Origin: WAPX01 sp964622075
Lineage (GTDB): Archaea > Halobacteriota > Archaeoglobi > Archaeoglobales > Archaeoglobaceae
DNA length: 7,685 bases
Direction of reading: 5' to 3'
NCBI GenBank assembly: GCA_964622075.1
Contig: CAZUMR010000007.1
Location: forward strand, 1 to 7,685
Numbering within the stretch: position 1 is the first letter of the stretch; every line of letters begins with the position of its first letter. The notes beneath the pieces are model-generated. The model was not told the origin of the DNA and made no database searches. It worked only from the letters and a program-made list of their open reading frames with translations. Shown here one piece after another: positions 1-6,168 of this stretch. A program made the translations under genes and the position numbers.

Positions 1-284
1 CGGCCATTGTTGTTACTTTCAATCTCCATTTTCAGGAGTCCGCCCTTGCTTCCATATTAGAAGAGATCGAAAAGGAAGGGCTAAAGGACAGCTTTCAATC
101 TCCATTTTCAGGAGTCCGCCCTTGCTTCGAGACCTCGAAGACGATGAAGAGGATGAGGAGATTCTTAACTTTCAATCTCCATTTTCAGGAGTCCGCCCTT
201 GCTTCCCCTTCACACATTCTCCTCCTCATCGTTGTCATTTAGGGCATCTTTCAATCTCCATTTTCAGGAGTCCGCCCTTGCTTC
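1..284 (-). CRISPR. CRISPR array, leader-proximal end (4 repeats, continues beyond the left edge)
   Basis: Four identical 37-bp repeats lie at 16-52, 92-128, 169-205 and 248-284, starting CTTTCAATCTCC and ending CGCCCTTGCTTC on the plus strand. Spacers are 53-91 (39 bp), 129-168 (40 bp) and 206-247 (42 bp); 1-15 is the end of a fourth spacer. Read on the minus strand the repeat ends in ATTGAAAG, the usual 8-nt 5' handle of type I/III crRNAs. Directly before it is a CTCC/GGAG hairpin (4-bp stem, 7-nt loop TGAAAAT), as expected for Cas6 cleavage at the base of the stem. Orientation is therefore leftward with the leader to the right, and a TATA box is found there. No repeat is degenerate, which fits the leader end. 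No cas gene is in the window, so the subtype cannot be fixed. Confidence 0.97.
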
Positions 285-310
285 CCCACCTCAAATCCCT
301 TCTCTTTCCA

Positions 311-326
311 TGATATAAATAAATTA
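311..326 (-). promoter_or_regulatory. TATA box of the CRISPR leader promoter
   Basis: On the minus strand the sequence reads AATTTATTTATATCA, a good archaeal TATA element centred near 316. An archaeal start site about 25 nt downstream would fall near 290, just before the first repeat (284), so the precursor crRNA would begin almost directly in the repeat. The position independently supports leftward transcription of the array. Confidence 0.65.
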
Positions 327-344
327 CTGTCCTTTAATCAAGGC

Positions 345-587
345 ATTCCGGAATAGCTAAAAATGACTCCAAGTATTTAAAGGAATTCCGGTGGGAGTTG
401 AGCAATATCCTTCCTCTATTCTACGATTTAATCACTCTCCTGCAAAATCCGGCAGAGTTCACTTCCGAAAATCCATCAATCAATCATATCTCCCACTCTC
501 TCCTTCCATTCACACTTCATTTTCTTATCCCGATGTCTATAATAATCACGAATAAAATAGGAATTCCGGACAATCCTAACGTGGGAG
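345..587. repeat. Three dispersed palindromic ATTCCGG motifs in the leader region
   Basis: ATTCCGGAAT (345-354) is a perfect 10-bp palindrome. GGAATTCCGG occurs at 382-391 and again at 560-569, each containing the palindrome GGAATTCC. GTGGGAG follows the second copy immediately (391-397) and the third after a gap (581-587). The first copy lies about 30 bp upstream of the leader TATA box and the third about 25 bp upstream of the TATA-like element of the stress-protein gene. Such placement suits binding sites for one regulator or integration-host-type factor, but that is inference. Confidence 0.5.
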
Positions 588-600
588 AAAATCTATATCT
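588..600 (+). promoter_or_regulatory. Probable TATA box of the universal stress protein gene
   Basis: AAAATCTATATCT precedes the ATG at 642 by about 45 bases. A start site 25 nt downstream (about 621) leaves a short 5' untranslated region that still contains the ribosome binding site at 630-636. Confidence 0.5.
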
Positions 601-629
601 GTCCTTAACGACTCCGTTAAACTGTTTCT

Positions 630-636
630 GGAGGTG
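630..636 (+). promoter_or_regulatory. Ribosome binding site GGAGGTG fixing the start at 642
   Basis: GGAGGTG matches the archaeal anti-Shine-Dalgarno sequence and sits 5 nt before the ATG at 642. A nearer out-of-frame ATG (638) is too close to it, so 642 is the start. Confidence 0.85.
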
Positions 637-641
637 TATGC

Positions 642-1046
642 ATGAACGAGTATCCATTTAAAAAAGTTTTACTTGCATATAGTGGATCTGAAGGATCTGA
701 AAAAGCTCTTGAGGTTGCAAAAACACTTGCAGAGGAGCTGTACATTGTGACTGTCATCAGAATTCCCGAATACGTTATGAGCGAAGATGAGGAGGAAGAG
801 GAGAAAGAAAAAGCGAGAGAATACTACAGGCCTATAGTGGACAGGGCTAAAAAGAAATCTAATGCCAGAGAGGCATTCATAGTCTTCGGAGATCCTGCCG
901 AGGAAATAGTGAACATGGCCAGAGAAATAAACGCCGACCTGATAGTTCTTGGAGTTGAGACGAAAAACCCCATAATGAGGAAGCTTGGGGGAGTTGGGGA
1001 TAGAGTTGTGGATCACGCTCACTGTTCGGTTCTTGTGGTCAGATAG
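642..1046 (+). CDS. Universal stress protein (UspA) family protein
   Basis: A single-domain soluble USP of 134 aa, the usual length, with an alternating beta/alpha pattern. Strand 1 is KKVLLAYSGSEGSEKAL (7-23), where the usual nucleotide-contacting Asp is Ser14. The middle strand is FIVFGDPAEEIV, followed by ADLIVLGVE and the C-terminal GGVGDRVVDHAHCSVLVVR. The ATP-binding USP signature G-2x-G-9x-G(S/T) is only partly kept: the second Gly is replaced in GVETKNPIMRKLGG, and GS is replaced by GG. The protein may thus not bind ATP, as in UspA-type rather than MJ0577-type members (inference). An acidic/basic run (SEDEEEEEKEKAREYY) sits in the variable loop after strand 2. The start is set by GGAGGTG 5 nt upstream. 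The next gene follows after about 20 bases. The exact role is unknown; the family is linked to stress and energy status. Confidence 0.93.
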   Translation: MNEYPFKKVLLAYSGSEGSEKALEVAKTLAEELYIVTVIRIPEYVMSEDEEEEEKEKAREYYRPIVDRAKKKSNAREAFIVFGDPAEEIVNMAREINADLIVLGVETKNPIMRKLGGVGDRVVDHAHCSVLVVR

Positions 1047-1058
1047 CTTTTGATTCGA

Positions 1059-1066
1059 CACTTTTA
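1059..1066 (+). promoter_or_regulatory. Possible internal TATA-like element before the helical-repeat gene
   Basis: ACTTTTAA lies immediately before the ATG at 1067. If it is a TATA box, transcription would start near 1090 and the true start codon would lie downstream of the ATG, for example CTG 1097 behind GGGGGTGG (1085-1092). The evidence is weak and is given because it bears on the start of the next gene. Confidence 0.25.
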
Positions 1067-1957
1067 ATGCTTCATTCACCTGCTGGGGGTGGTAGTCTGG
1101 AGCTGTCGGAGGTAATAGATGTCGAGGCACTCAAAAAATACGTCCTTTCGAGAAGGGCAGGCGACGGAGGTTTTGCATTCTGCTATCCCCTCCCCTCCTC
1201 CCTTCCGGAAACGTACTATGCTGTTTACATTCTCAGCGTTCTGGGAGTCAGAATAGACGACAGGGATAAACTTGTGAAGTATCTGAGATCCTCGCTGAAA
1301 AACAACCCGCACTCGGTTTACTTCGTTCTCAAGACTCTGAACCTGCTTGGGGAGGAACTTCCGGATGTAAGCAATTTTGCGAGGGAAAGACTCAGAAAGG
1401 CAATGGGAAGGATAAAGGTGGCAGAAATAAAGAAGGCAAGAGAAATTCACGAACTTGAAGCAGGTATAACTGCCACGTACTCGTTTGACATGCCCAACGT
1501 TCTAAGGGAAGTCTATTCTCTTGTAACATCTCTGAGGCTTCTTGGTGTTGAATGTGATGAAATTGAGAGAGCTAAGGAATTCGTTAAGCTCTTCAGGAAG
1601 AGAGATGGCTTCGGTGCTGGCTTCGGCGTTAAAGCGCCCACACTTGAAGACACGTACTACGCTGTGAGCGTCATCAGGAAGAAAGACGATGACGTACTGA
1701 AGTTCGTGATGGAGAGGGAGTGGAAAGATGGAGGTTTCTCAAAGGTTCCCGGCAGTTACCCGCCATACATTGAGGATACTTACTTTGCCGTCGAAACTCT
1801 GAACATCATGGGAATCAGATACAAAAACTACAGGACTGTGAGGTATCTTGCCTCTCTTCAGAACGCTGATGGAGGATTTAGAAGGAGTGTCTTCCTTGGC
1901 ACATCGAGTCTGGAGTTCTCATACTACGCAGTGGCATCTCTGGTCAGGATGAGGTAG
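1067..1957 (+). CDS. Prenyltransferase/squalene-oxidase repeat protein (alpha/alpha-toroid)
   Basis: A 296-aa soluble protein made of repeated helical hairpins of the terpenoid cyclase/protein prenyltransferase fold. Each repeat pairs a DGGF-type turn with a (D/E)xxYYAVxxL helix: GDGGF 32-36 with ETYYAVYIL 48-56; a divergent unit at REVYSLVTSL (147-156); RDGFGAGFG 179-187 with EDTYYAVSVI 194-203; KDGGF 220-224 with EDTYFAVETL 236-245; ADGGF 267-271 with EFSYYAVASL 283-292. No signal peptide, DxDD cyclase motif or recognisable zinc-ligand set is visible, so catalytic function cannot be assigned. The start is uncertain: ATG 1067 has no ribosome binding site, while an in-frame CTG at 1097 has GGGGGTGG 4 nt upstream and loses only 10 residues before the fold begins. 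It lies 20 bases after the USP gene and 17 before the zinc-ribbon gene, so it is probably cotranscribed. Confidence 0.85.
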   Translation: MLHSPAGGGSLELSEVIDVEALKKYVLSRRAGDGGFAFCYPLPSSLPETYYAVYILSVLGVRIDDRDKLVKYLRSSLKNNPHSVYFVLKTLNLLGEELPDVSNFARERLRKAMGRIKVAEIKKAREIHELEAGITATYSFDMPNVLREVYSLVTSLRLLGVECDEIERAKEFVKLFRKRDGFGAGFGVKAPTLEDTYYAVSVIRKKDDDVLKFVMEREWKDGGFSKVPGSYPPYIEDTYFAVETLNIMGIRYKNYRTVRYLASLQNADGGFRRSVFLGTSSLEFSYYAVASLVRMR

Positions 1958-1974
1958 TTTATAGGGTGCTGTTG

Positions 1975-2361
1975 ATGAGGGCATTCTTCTGCCCAAGATG
2001 CTGGAAGGAAGTGGAGGAGGGTTGCAGAATATGCCCGAACTGCGGTTACAGAATGGAATCTTTTGACTCACTCAGCTACAGGGAAAAGATGATTTCCGCA
2101 CTCAACCATCCAATTGACGAGTTCAGACTGAATGCAATAAACGTTCTTGGGAGGATAGGTGATGAAAGGGCTGTGAAAGCTCTAAGAGATCTTGCAAGAA
2201 AGGAAAAGAGCGTACCGGTTCTCCTTGAGATCGTAAAGGCTCTTCATTCTCTTTCAAAAAAGTTTGAGAGTGCTGAAAAGGCTCTTAAAGAACTCGAAAA
2301 CCACAGGGCAAGGGTTGTTGCGGAGAGAGTAAAAGAGCTCATCCATCATCAATCAGAATGA
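1975..2361 (+). CDS. Zinc-ribbon plus HEAT-repeat protein
   Basis: A 128-aa protein in two parts. The N-terminus has a CPRC (6-9) and CPNC (20-23) zinc-ribbon pair with an extra Cys17. From about residue 45 there are helical HEAT-like repeats, clearest at DEFRLNAINVLGRIGDERAV followed by ALRDLARKEKSVPVLLEIV. The end is charged and helical (ENHRARVVAERVKELIHH). HEAT repeats of this kind usually serve protein binding, and the ribbon may bind protein or nucleic acid; no enzyme function is evident. I start it at ATG 1975 because GGGTG (1964-1968) lies 6 nt upstream; the frame is open to GTG 1966, but that would place the start inside the ribosome binding site. It begins 17 bases after the helical-repeat gene and ends 12 bases before the convergent importer ATPase gene. 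Confidence 0.85.
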   Translation: MRAFFCPRCWKEVEEGCRICPNCGYRMESFDSLSYREKMISALNHPIDEFRLNAINVLGRIGDERAVKALRDLARKEKSVPVLLEIVKALHSLSKKFESAEKALKELENHRARVVAERVKELIHHQSE

Positions 2362-2373
2362 TAGGTTATCAGA

Positions 2374-3573
2374 CTAATGCAGGGTACGGTTGAGCATGGC
2401 AAGAAGCCCGGAAATGCTGTTTACTTCTTTTACATTTCCTGAATACTCAAAAGCCCTTTCCCTAATTCTTTTCCTCATTTCTTCTTCTGAAATTCCCGAT
2501 GAAAACAGAATTACCTCCTTTCCGGCCTTAACGACTTCCAGATTGCCCTCGTTTAATTCTGAAACAGGAAATCCCGTATCAATCACGATTTTTCCTCTTG
2601 CAAGCTCTTTTGCTTCCTCAATTCTGTCATCGCGAATCCTCCTGAACGCACTTTCAACAACGACTTTACTGGAGCATGCTTTTGCCACACACAGATCAAC
2701 ATCTCCTTCATGCAGAACTCCCGCAGTAAACGCTATTCCTTTTCTTGCCAGAGCTCTCATTACATTCACTCCACTTCCTCCTCCGCTTACAATGTGGACT
2801 CCTGCATCTTCTGCATCCACCCTTACTTCGAAAGCACCTGTTTCCATGGAGAAAACTGCTTTTTCAGTGCCGTAAACTTCTCTCAGCAACTCATCTGTCA
2901 GAACATCTTCTGGAGCTCCATGTCCAGCAACTCTGCCATTCGAGATTAAGACTACCTTATCACAGAGCCTTAAAGCAAGCTCAACATCATGAGTCGTCAT
3001 CAGAACTGCAACCCCTTTTCTCGCTATTTTTCTGAGTAACAGCATTATCTCCACCCTGTGCTTTGCGTCAAGAAAACTTGTAGGTTCATCGAGCAAAATT
3101 ACCTCTGGCATCTGTGCAAGAGCCCTTGCTATCATTACCTTCTGTTTCTCTCCATCGCTCATCTCTGAAAACGGCCTGTTCGCCAGATATTCTGCATTTA
3201 CGAGCCTTAAACTCTCAAGAACAACCTGTATGTCTTCTTCTTTCAATCTTCCAAATGAGTCCGAGTATGGATACCTTCCGAGGGCAACCACTTCAAAGCC
3301 GGTCATGAATCCCGCATCTATTCTCTCTGTCAGGGTTACAGACAGCTTTTTGGCAAGTTCCTGTGGTTTTAGAGAATGAACTTCCAGCCCTTCGATGTAA
3401 ACCGCACCACCAAGTGGCCTTAAAATTGAGGCAACCGTTTTTAGCAGAGTCGATTTTCCAGCTCCATTTGGCCCGAGAATGGCGACAACTTCCCCGCTTT
3501 TTACGCTGAGTGTAATCTCCCTGATGACTTCTCTCTCATACCCCGCGCACAACTCCCTCAATTCCAGAACCAT
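2374..3573 (-). CDS. ABC importer ATPase (FecE/BtuD type) with extra C-terminal domain
   Basis: ATP-hydrolysing subunit of an iron-siderophore, haem or corrinoid importer, 399 aa. Residues 1-245 are the nucleotide-binding domain: Walker A GPNGAGKST (34-42), signature MSDGEKQK (138-145, normally LSGGQ), Walker B VILLDEP (158-164), D-loop SFLD (166-169) and H-loop His195. VVALGRYPY (95-103) is typical of the FepC/BtuD group. The Q-loop Gln is not seen; the region reads VTLTERIDAG. Residues 250-399 form an additional alpha/beta domain beginning VHIVSGGGSGVNVMRALARKG, absent from bacterial FecE/BtuD of about 255 aa. Long ATPases of about 400 aa are known among archaeal cobalamin-type importers; their extra domain has no role I can name. 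The start is supported by AGGAGGA (3581-3587) 7 nt upstream. It follows the permease gene by 32 bases. The substrate (Fe-chelate or corrinoid) cannot be settled from sequence alone. Confidence 0.93.
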   Translation of the reverse strand: MVLELRELCAGYEREVIREITLSVKSGEVVAILGPNGAGKSTLLKTVASILRPLGGAVYIEGLEVHSLKPQELAKKLSVTLTERIDAGFMTGFEVVALGRYPYSDSFGRLKEEDIQVVLESLRLVNAEYLANRPFSEMSDGEKQKVMIARALAQMPEVILLDEPTSFLDAKHRVEIMLLLRKIARKGVAVLMTTHDVELALRLCDKVVLISNGRVAGHGAPEDVLTDELLREVYGTEKAVFSMETGAFEVRVDAEDAGVHIVSGGGSGVNVMRALARKGIAFTAGVLHEGDVDLCVAKACSSKVVVESAFRRIRDDRIEEAKELARGKIVIDTGFPVSELNEGNLEVVKAGKEVILFSSGISEEEMRKRIRERAFEYSGNVKEVNSISGLLAMLNRTLH

Positions 3574-3605
3574 GTGGAAGTCCTCCTGATTTTCTGAATG
3601 TTCCT

Positions 3606-4607
3606 TTAAACGTTCCTTTTCATGACGAGGTAAACGACGATTGGGGCACCAAACATCGAGGTTATAACGCTGACAGGTAGCTCTACAGGATTCAGCAGCA
3701 TTCTTGCAGCCACATCACACAGGACTGTTATGCTCCCTCCAAGCAGAGCTGTGGCAGGTATCAGAAGCCTGTGATCTGAAGTTTTCAGAGCGAGCTTGGA
3801 TATGTGTGGCACTGCAAGCCCGATAAACGCAACTATCCCGCAGTAAGCCGTGACTATTGCAGCAAAGACGGCTGATAATGCCATTGTTACAACTCTAACG
3901 AATTTTACGTTTACCCCCATTGTTCTTGCGTAGCTTTCTCCAAGCAACATTGCATTCAGGGGTTTGGAGAGCAGGAACGATAAGATTAGACACGGAATGA
4001 GTATTGACGCCATTACCTCAAGGTATTCCCATGTAACTCCCGAGAATGTGCCAAAACTCCAGAGAACGTAGAGCTGTACTTTTCTGGCGTTTGCAAGGGT
4101 GATCAGTATCTGATCTATCGCTGAAAAGACGTATCCAAGCATAAGTCCAACTATCAGCAGAGTTACAGCACTTCTGACTCTGGCAGCTACAGTTAGGACT
4201 ATTGCTATGGCAAGAGCTGAGCCTGCGAGGGCAGAAGCTATGAATGCCGGGAATGCCATGCCGGGTTTGAAGTCTGGTATAAGGCAAACTCCCGCCAAAA
4301 CGTACATTGCAACTCCAAAAGAGGCAGCAGATGATATTCCAAGCACGTAAGGACCGGCCAGCGGATTTCTGAAGTAAGTCTGCAGTAAAAGACCGCTAAC
4401 AGCGAGAGCTGCTCCTGCAAGTGCTGCGGCAAAAGTTCTTGGCATTCTGACGTTGAAAACTATGTATCCGAGGACGTCGTTCTCACCGTTCATGTATTTC
4501 ATCAAATCTGAAAAACTTGCCCTTACACTTCCAACCATAATGCCGGCAACAACTGTGAGAAATAAAAAAATCGAAAGTAAAATTAAAATTTTTGTTCTGC
4601 CCGGCAT
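3606..4607 (-). CDS. FecCD/BtuC-family ABC importer permease
   Basis: A membrane-spanning subunit of 333 aa, the normal length for a FecCD permease with about ten helices. The first helix is ILILLSIFLFLTVVAGIMVG. Family motifs are in order: RMPRTFAAALAGAALAVSG (54-72), NPLAGPYVLGISSAA (81-95), the cytoplasmic coupling-helix region LLGESYARTMGV (221-232), CGIVAFIGLAVPHISK (256-271) and the C-terminal ELPVSVITSMFGAP (309-322). It carries the substrate across the membrane, taking it from the lipoprotein encoded just upstream and driven by the ATPase encoded just downstream. The start at 4607 has GGGAG 4 nt upstream (4612-4616) and GGTG further back, and lies 23 bases after the stop of the binding-protein gene. 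Gene order and spacing indicate one transcript. Confidence 0.95.
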   Translation of the reverse strand: MPGRTKILILLSIFLFLTVVAGIMVGSVRASFSDLMKYMNGENDVLGYIVFNVRMPRTFAAALAGAALAVSGLLLQTYFRNPLAGPYVLGISSAASFGVAMYVLAGVCLIPDFKPGMAFPAFIASALAGSALAIAIVLTVAARVRSAVTLLIVGLMLGYVFSAIDQILITLANARKVQLYVLWSFGTFSGVTWEYLEVMASILIPCLILSFLLSKPLNAMLLGESYARTMGVNVKFVRVVTMALSAVFAAIVTAYCGIVAFIGLAVPHISKLALKTSDHRLLIPATALLGGSITVLCDVAARMLLNPVELPVSVITSMFGAPIVVYLVMKRNV

Positions 4608-4630
4608 CTCTCTCCCAGCTCACCTTTGGC

Positions 4631-5818
4631 CTACTTTAGCCTGACGAAGAAGTGCGGTCTGTAGTTCTTGAAGAGTGATGGATGCGTTATTGCTGCGAGA
4701 TCCTCAATAACTCTGTCCGTATGCAGATATCCAAGCTGCCAGTAATCAGGGGTTATGTTGTAAACCTCGTGATTTCTGAAGGCTTTTAACTCAGTCAGTC
4801 TCGGATCTATATTCTTTATATAAGTTAAATTCTTCGCGAAGTAAGATGAGTAAACGAAGTAATCTGCATTGCTTGCAACTTTCAGCAGAGTCGCTATATC
4901 TGTTGGTGAGCTGTTTGCGCAGAGGTATATGCAACCCGCATCCCTGACCATGTTTGCCACGTACGTATCGTTAGTTGGCATGTAAACTCTTCCGTGATAT
5001 ATTAATGCCCATGCGAGAGTCGGTTTTCTGGCATTCTTTACTTTCTCCTCGATTTTTGTGACGTTCTCAACTATTCTGTTGAAGTACTCTTCAGCTCTTT
5101 TTTCTTTACACGTTAGAGCTCCAAAGAACTTTACCCACTCAACCCTTCCAAGGGGCGTGTTTTCCTTCCACTCGCTGTCAACAACGTAGGGTATTTTCAG
5201 CTCTTTCAGTTTCTCAGCAACCTTGGAAGTCCCCATTGCCGTGTATATCACAACAAGCTGTGGATGCAGCTCTATTATTTTCTCGTAGTCCGGACTCCAG
5301 GGTTTGCCCACGTCAACTATTTTGCCTTCTTTCAGCTTTTTCACAACATCAGGGAAGTAGATCTTGTATCCCCCACCATACATGTATCCAACCACGCAAT
5401 CAGTCGCGTTTATCGCCTCGAGCATTGCTATGTGGGTTGAGGACATCACGACCATTCTTCTGACGGGTATTTTTACGTAAGTTGGATTTTTTATAAAGGA
5501 AATCTCCGGTTTGCTGCCATTATAAAGCACGTAATCTTCCCACGATTTTCCGTTTCTAACTTCAAGCAGGTAACCAGAGCTATTCTGACCTTTGAAGGGC
5601 ATCAGTTTGAAGTTTCTGGCATACCTTACAATGTTTTCTCCAATGACGATCTGAGGAGTCAGATTTTTTCTGGATACGTTGAATTGGTGGCTCTGAGTGC
5701 TTTGAGCGTTTTTCTGTGCACATCCGGCAGTAAAGCACGCTATTGCAATTAGAGCTGCCAACGCAATAATGAGTAAATTCTTCGGTCTCATTGATTCGCA
5801 ATCAAATTTATTTGGCAT
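4631..5818 (-). CDS. ABC importer substrate-binding lipoprotein (FepB/BtuF/TroA-like)
   Basis: Extracellular solute-binding protein of 395 aa and first gene of the importer operon. The N-terminus is a lipoprotein signal: RPKN, a hydrophobic core (14-28), then lipobox FTAG with Cys33. A segment at about 50-115 (KLMPFKGQNSSGYLLEVRNG) precedes the binding fold and is an addition seen in some archaeal binders. Lobe 1 runs from VRRMVVMSSTHIAMLEAI (119-136), through DVGKPWSPDYEKIIELHPQLVV (169-190), to PYVVDSEW (210-217). A helical linker follows (about 225-262), then lobe 2 from PTLAWALIYHGRVYMP (266-281) to the C-terminus. This is the single-helix-hinge class used for Fe-chelates, haem, corrinoids and metals. 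Met1 (5818) has only a weak GGAAAG upstream; Met10 (ATG 5789-5791) would give a more standard signal peptide. The substrate is unknown. Confidence 0.93.
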   Translation of the reverse strand: MPNKFDCESMRPKNLLIIALAALIAIACFTAGCAQKNAQSTQSHQFNVSRKNLTPQIVIGENIVRYARNFKLMPFKGQNSSGYLLEVRNGKSWEDYVLYNGSKPEISFIKNPTYVKIPVRRMVVMSSTHIAMLEAINATDCVVGYMYGGGYKIYFPDVVKKLKEGKIVDVGKPWSPDYEKIIELHPQLVVIYTAMGTSKVAEKLKELKIPYVVDSEWKENTPLGRVEWVKFFGALTCKEKRAEEYFNRIVENVTKIEEKVKNARKPTLAWALIYHGRVYMPTNDTYVANMVRDAGCIYLCANSSPTDIATLLKVASNADYFVYSSYFAKNLTYIKNIDPRLTELKAFRNHEVYNITPDYWQLGYLHTDRVIEDLAAITHPSLFKNYRPHFFVRLK

Positions 5819-5860
5819 TAATACTTTTCTTTCCTTTTCCTTCCCCAGTGTTGTTAACGA

Positions 5861-5873
5861 TTTATAATTATAT
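5861..5873 (-). promoter_or_regulatory. TATA box of the ABC importer operon
   Basis: The minus strand reads ATATAATTATAAA, about 45 bases before the importer's first ATG. A start site near 5840 leaves a short purine-rich leader (GGGGAAGGAAAAGGAAAG). This is the only clear promoter for the three importer genes. Confidence 0.6.
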
Positions 5874-5907
5874 TCTATGAAAGCGTGTGAGGGGGTTCAT
5901 AATTATT

Positions 5908-5930
5908 TGAAAAGATTTCGAAAATATTCA
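5908..5930. promoter_or_regulatory. Imperfect dyad between divergent promoters (candidate operator)
   Basis: A 23-base element has TGAA at one end, TTCA at the other and the palindrome TTTCGAAA inside (5916-5923). It lies upstream of both the leftward importer TATA box and the rightward zinc-ribbon gene promoter, so a bound regulator could affect either. No regulator family can be named; an iron- or metal-responsive one is only a guess from the importer. Confidence 0.3.
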
Positions 5931-5976
5931 TTTGAGATGCCGATGGATGAAATTAATTCACTTTATGATGTGTTCT

Positions 5977-5993
5977 GCAAAAGGTTTTTATAA
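5977..5993 (+). promoter_or_regulatory. Promoter (purine-rich element plus TATA box) of the small zinc-ribbon gene
   Basis: GCAAAAGG followed by TTTTTATAA (5985-5993) is a clear archaeal BRE/TATA arrangement. The expected start site, about 25 nt downstream of the TATA centre, falls at about 6012-6016, coinciding with the ATG at 6015. The message is therefore probably leaderless, which fits the lack of a ribosome binding site. Confidence 0.65.
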
Positions 5994-6014
5994 CTTAACT
6001 ATTTATCATGATTC

Positions 6015-6149
6015 ATGTTCGTGCAGTGCCCGGTATGCGGAAGTTTGCAGTACAGGAAACTGTGGAAGGATGATGCCTTTGAATACTACGCCTGTGAGAG
6101 GTGCGGAAATACGCTGAATATACCACTTCAACGTGCAGAGGCACTCTGA
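6015..6149 (+). CDS. Small zinc-ribbon protein (44 aa)
   Basis: A 44-residue ORF starting MFVQCPVCGSLQYRK and containing two Cys pairs, CPVC (5-8) and CERC (27-30), 18 residues apart, each followed by Gly as in zinc knuckles of rubredoxin-like ribbons. The aromatic/charged middle (YRKLWKDDAFEYYA) fits the two strands between the knuckles. The gene is complete, from ATG 6015 to TGA 6147-6149. No ribosome binding site is present, but the TATA box is placed for a leaderless message starting at the ATG, and T-rich tracts follow the stop. The ATG at 6008 is out of frame. Such mini-ribbons are common and mostly unassigned in archaea; nucleic-acid or protein binding is likely, an enzyme role is not. 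It diverges from the importer operon. Confidence 0.8.
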   Translation: MFVQCPVCGSLQYRKLWKDDAFEYYACERCGNTLNIPLQRAEAL

Positions 6150-6168
6150 GAAATAATTTTCCAGAATT

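Larger units (their letters stand above)
285..641. other. CRISPR leader and upstream region of the stress-protein gene; no gene seen
   Basis: This stretch of about 357 bases separates the last CRISPR repeat from the rightward gene at 642. The only sizeable open frame (TTG at 398) has no ribosome binding site, overlaps the next gene by 20 bases and encodes a low-complexity product, so I do not call it. The left part should be the CRISPR leader (transcribed leftward) and the right part the promoter of the gene at 642. It is AT-rich with scattered pyrimidine-rich plus-strand tracts around 485-525, and it holds three GGAATTCCGG-like motifs. Confidence 0.7.

Noticed and set aside
122..313. 63-codon open frame across CRISPR repeats and spacers
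   Set aside because: Passes through three identical repeats; an accident of the array.
398..661. 87-codon rightward open frame from TTG in the leader region
   Set aside because: No ribosome binding site, unlikely composition, overlaps the well-supported USP start; more simply non-coding leader sequence.
781..801. Self-targeting of the USP acidic stretch by spacer 129-168
   Set aside because: Both are GAT/GAG/GAA runs, but the sequences do not align as a protospacer; low-complexity resemblance only.
669..1130. Leftward 153-codon frame opposite the USP gene
   Set aside because: Shadow of the USP coding strand; no family features or ribosome binding site.
2390..2875. Rightward 161-codon frame opposite the ATPase C-terminal domain
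   Set aside because: Antisense shadow, Ser/Pro/Thr-rich, no start signal.
5935..5985. C/D-box small RNA suggested by GATGA-like words
   Set aside because: No correct pair of C and D boxes at suitable spacing.
5937..5993. Possible 18-aa peptide MPMDEINSLYDVFCKRFL
   Set aside because: Ends inside the TATA box of the next gene, no promoter or ribosome binding site; no support beyond being open.
5932..6117. 61-codon rightward frame overlapping the mini zinc-ribbon gene
   Set aside because: Runs in a different frame through the promoter and the 6015 gene; the Cys-pair frame is better supported.
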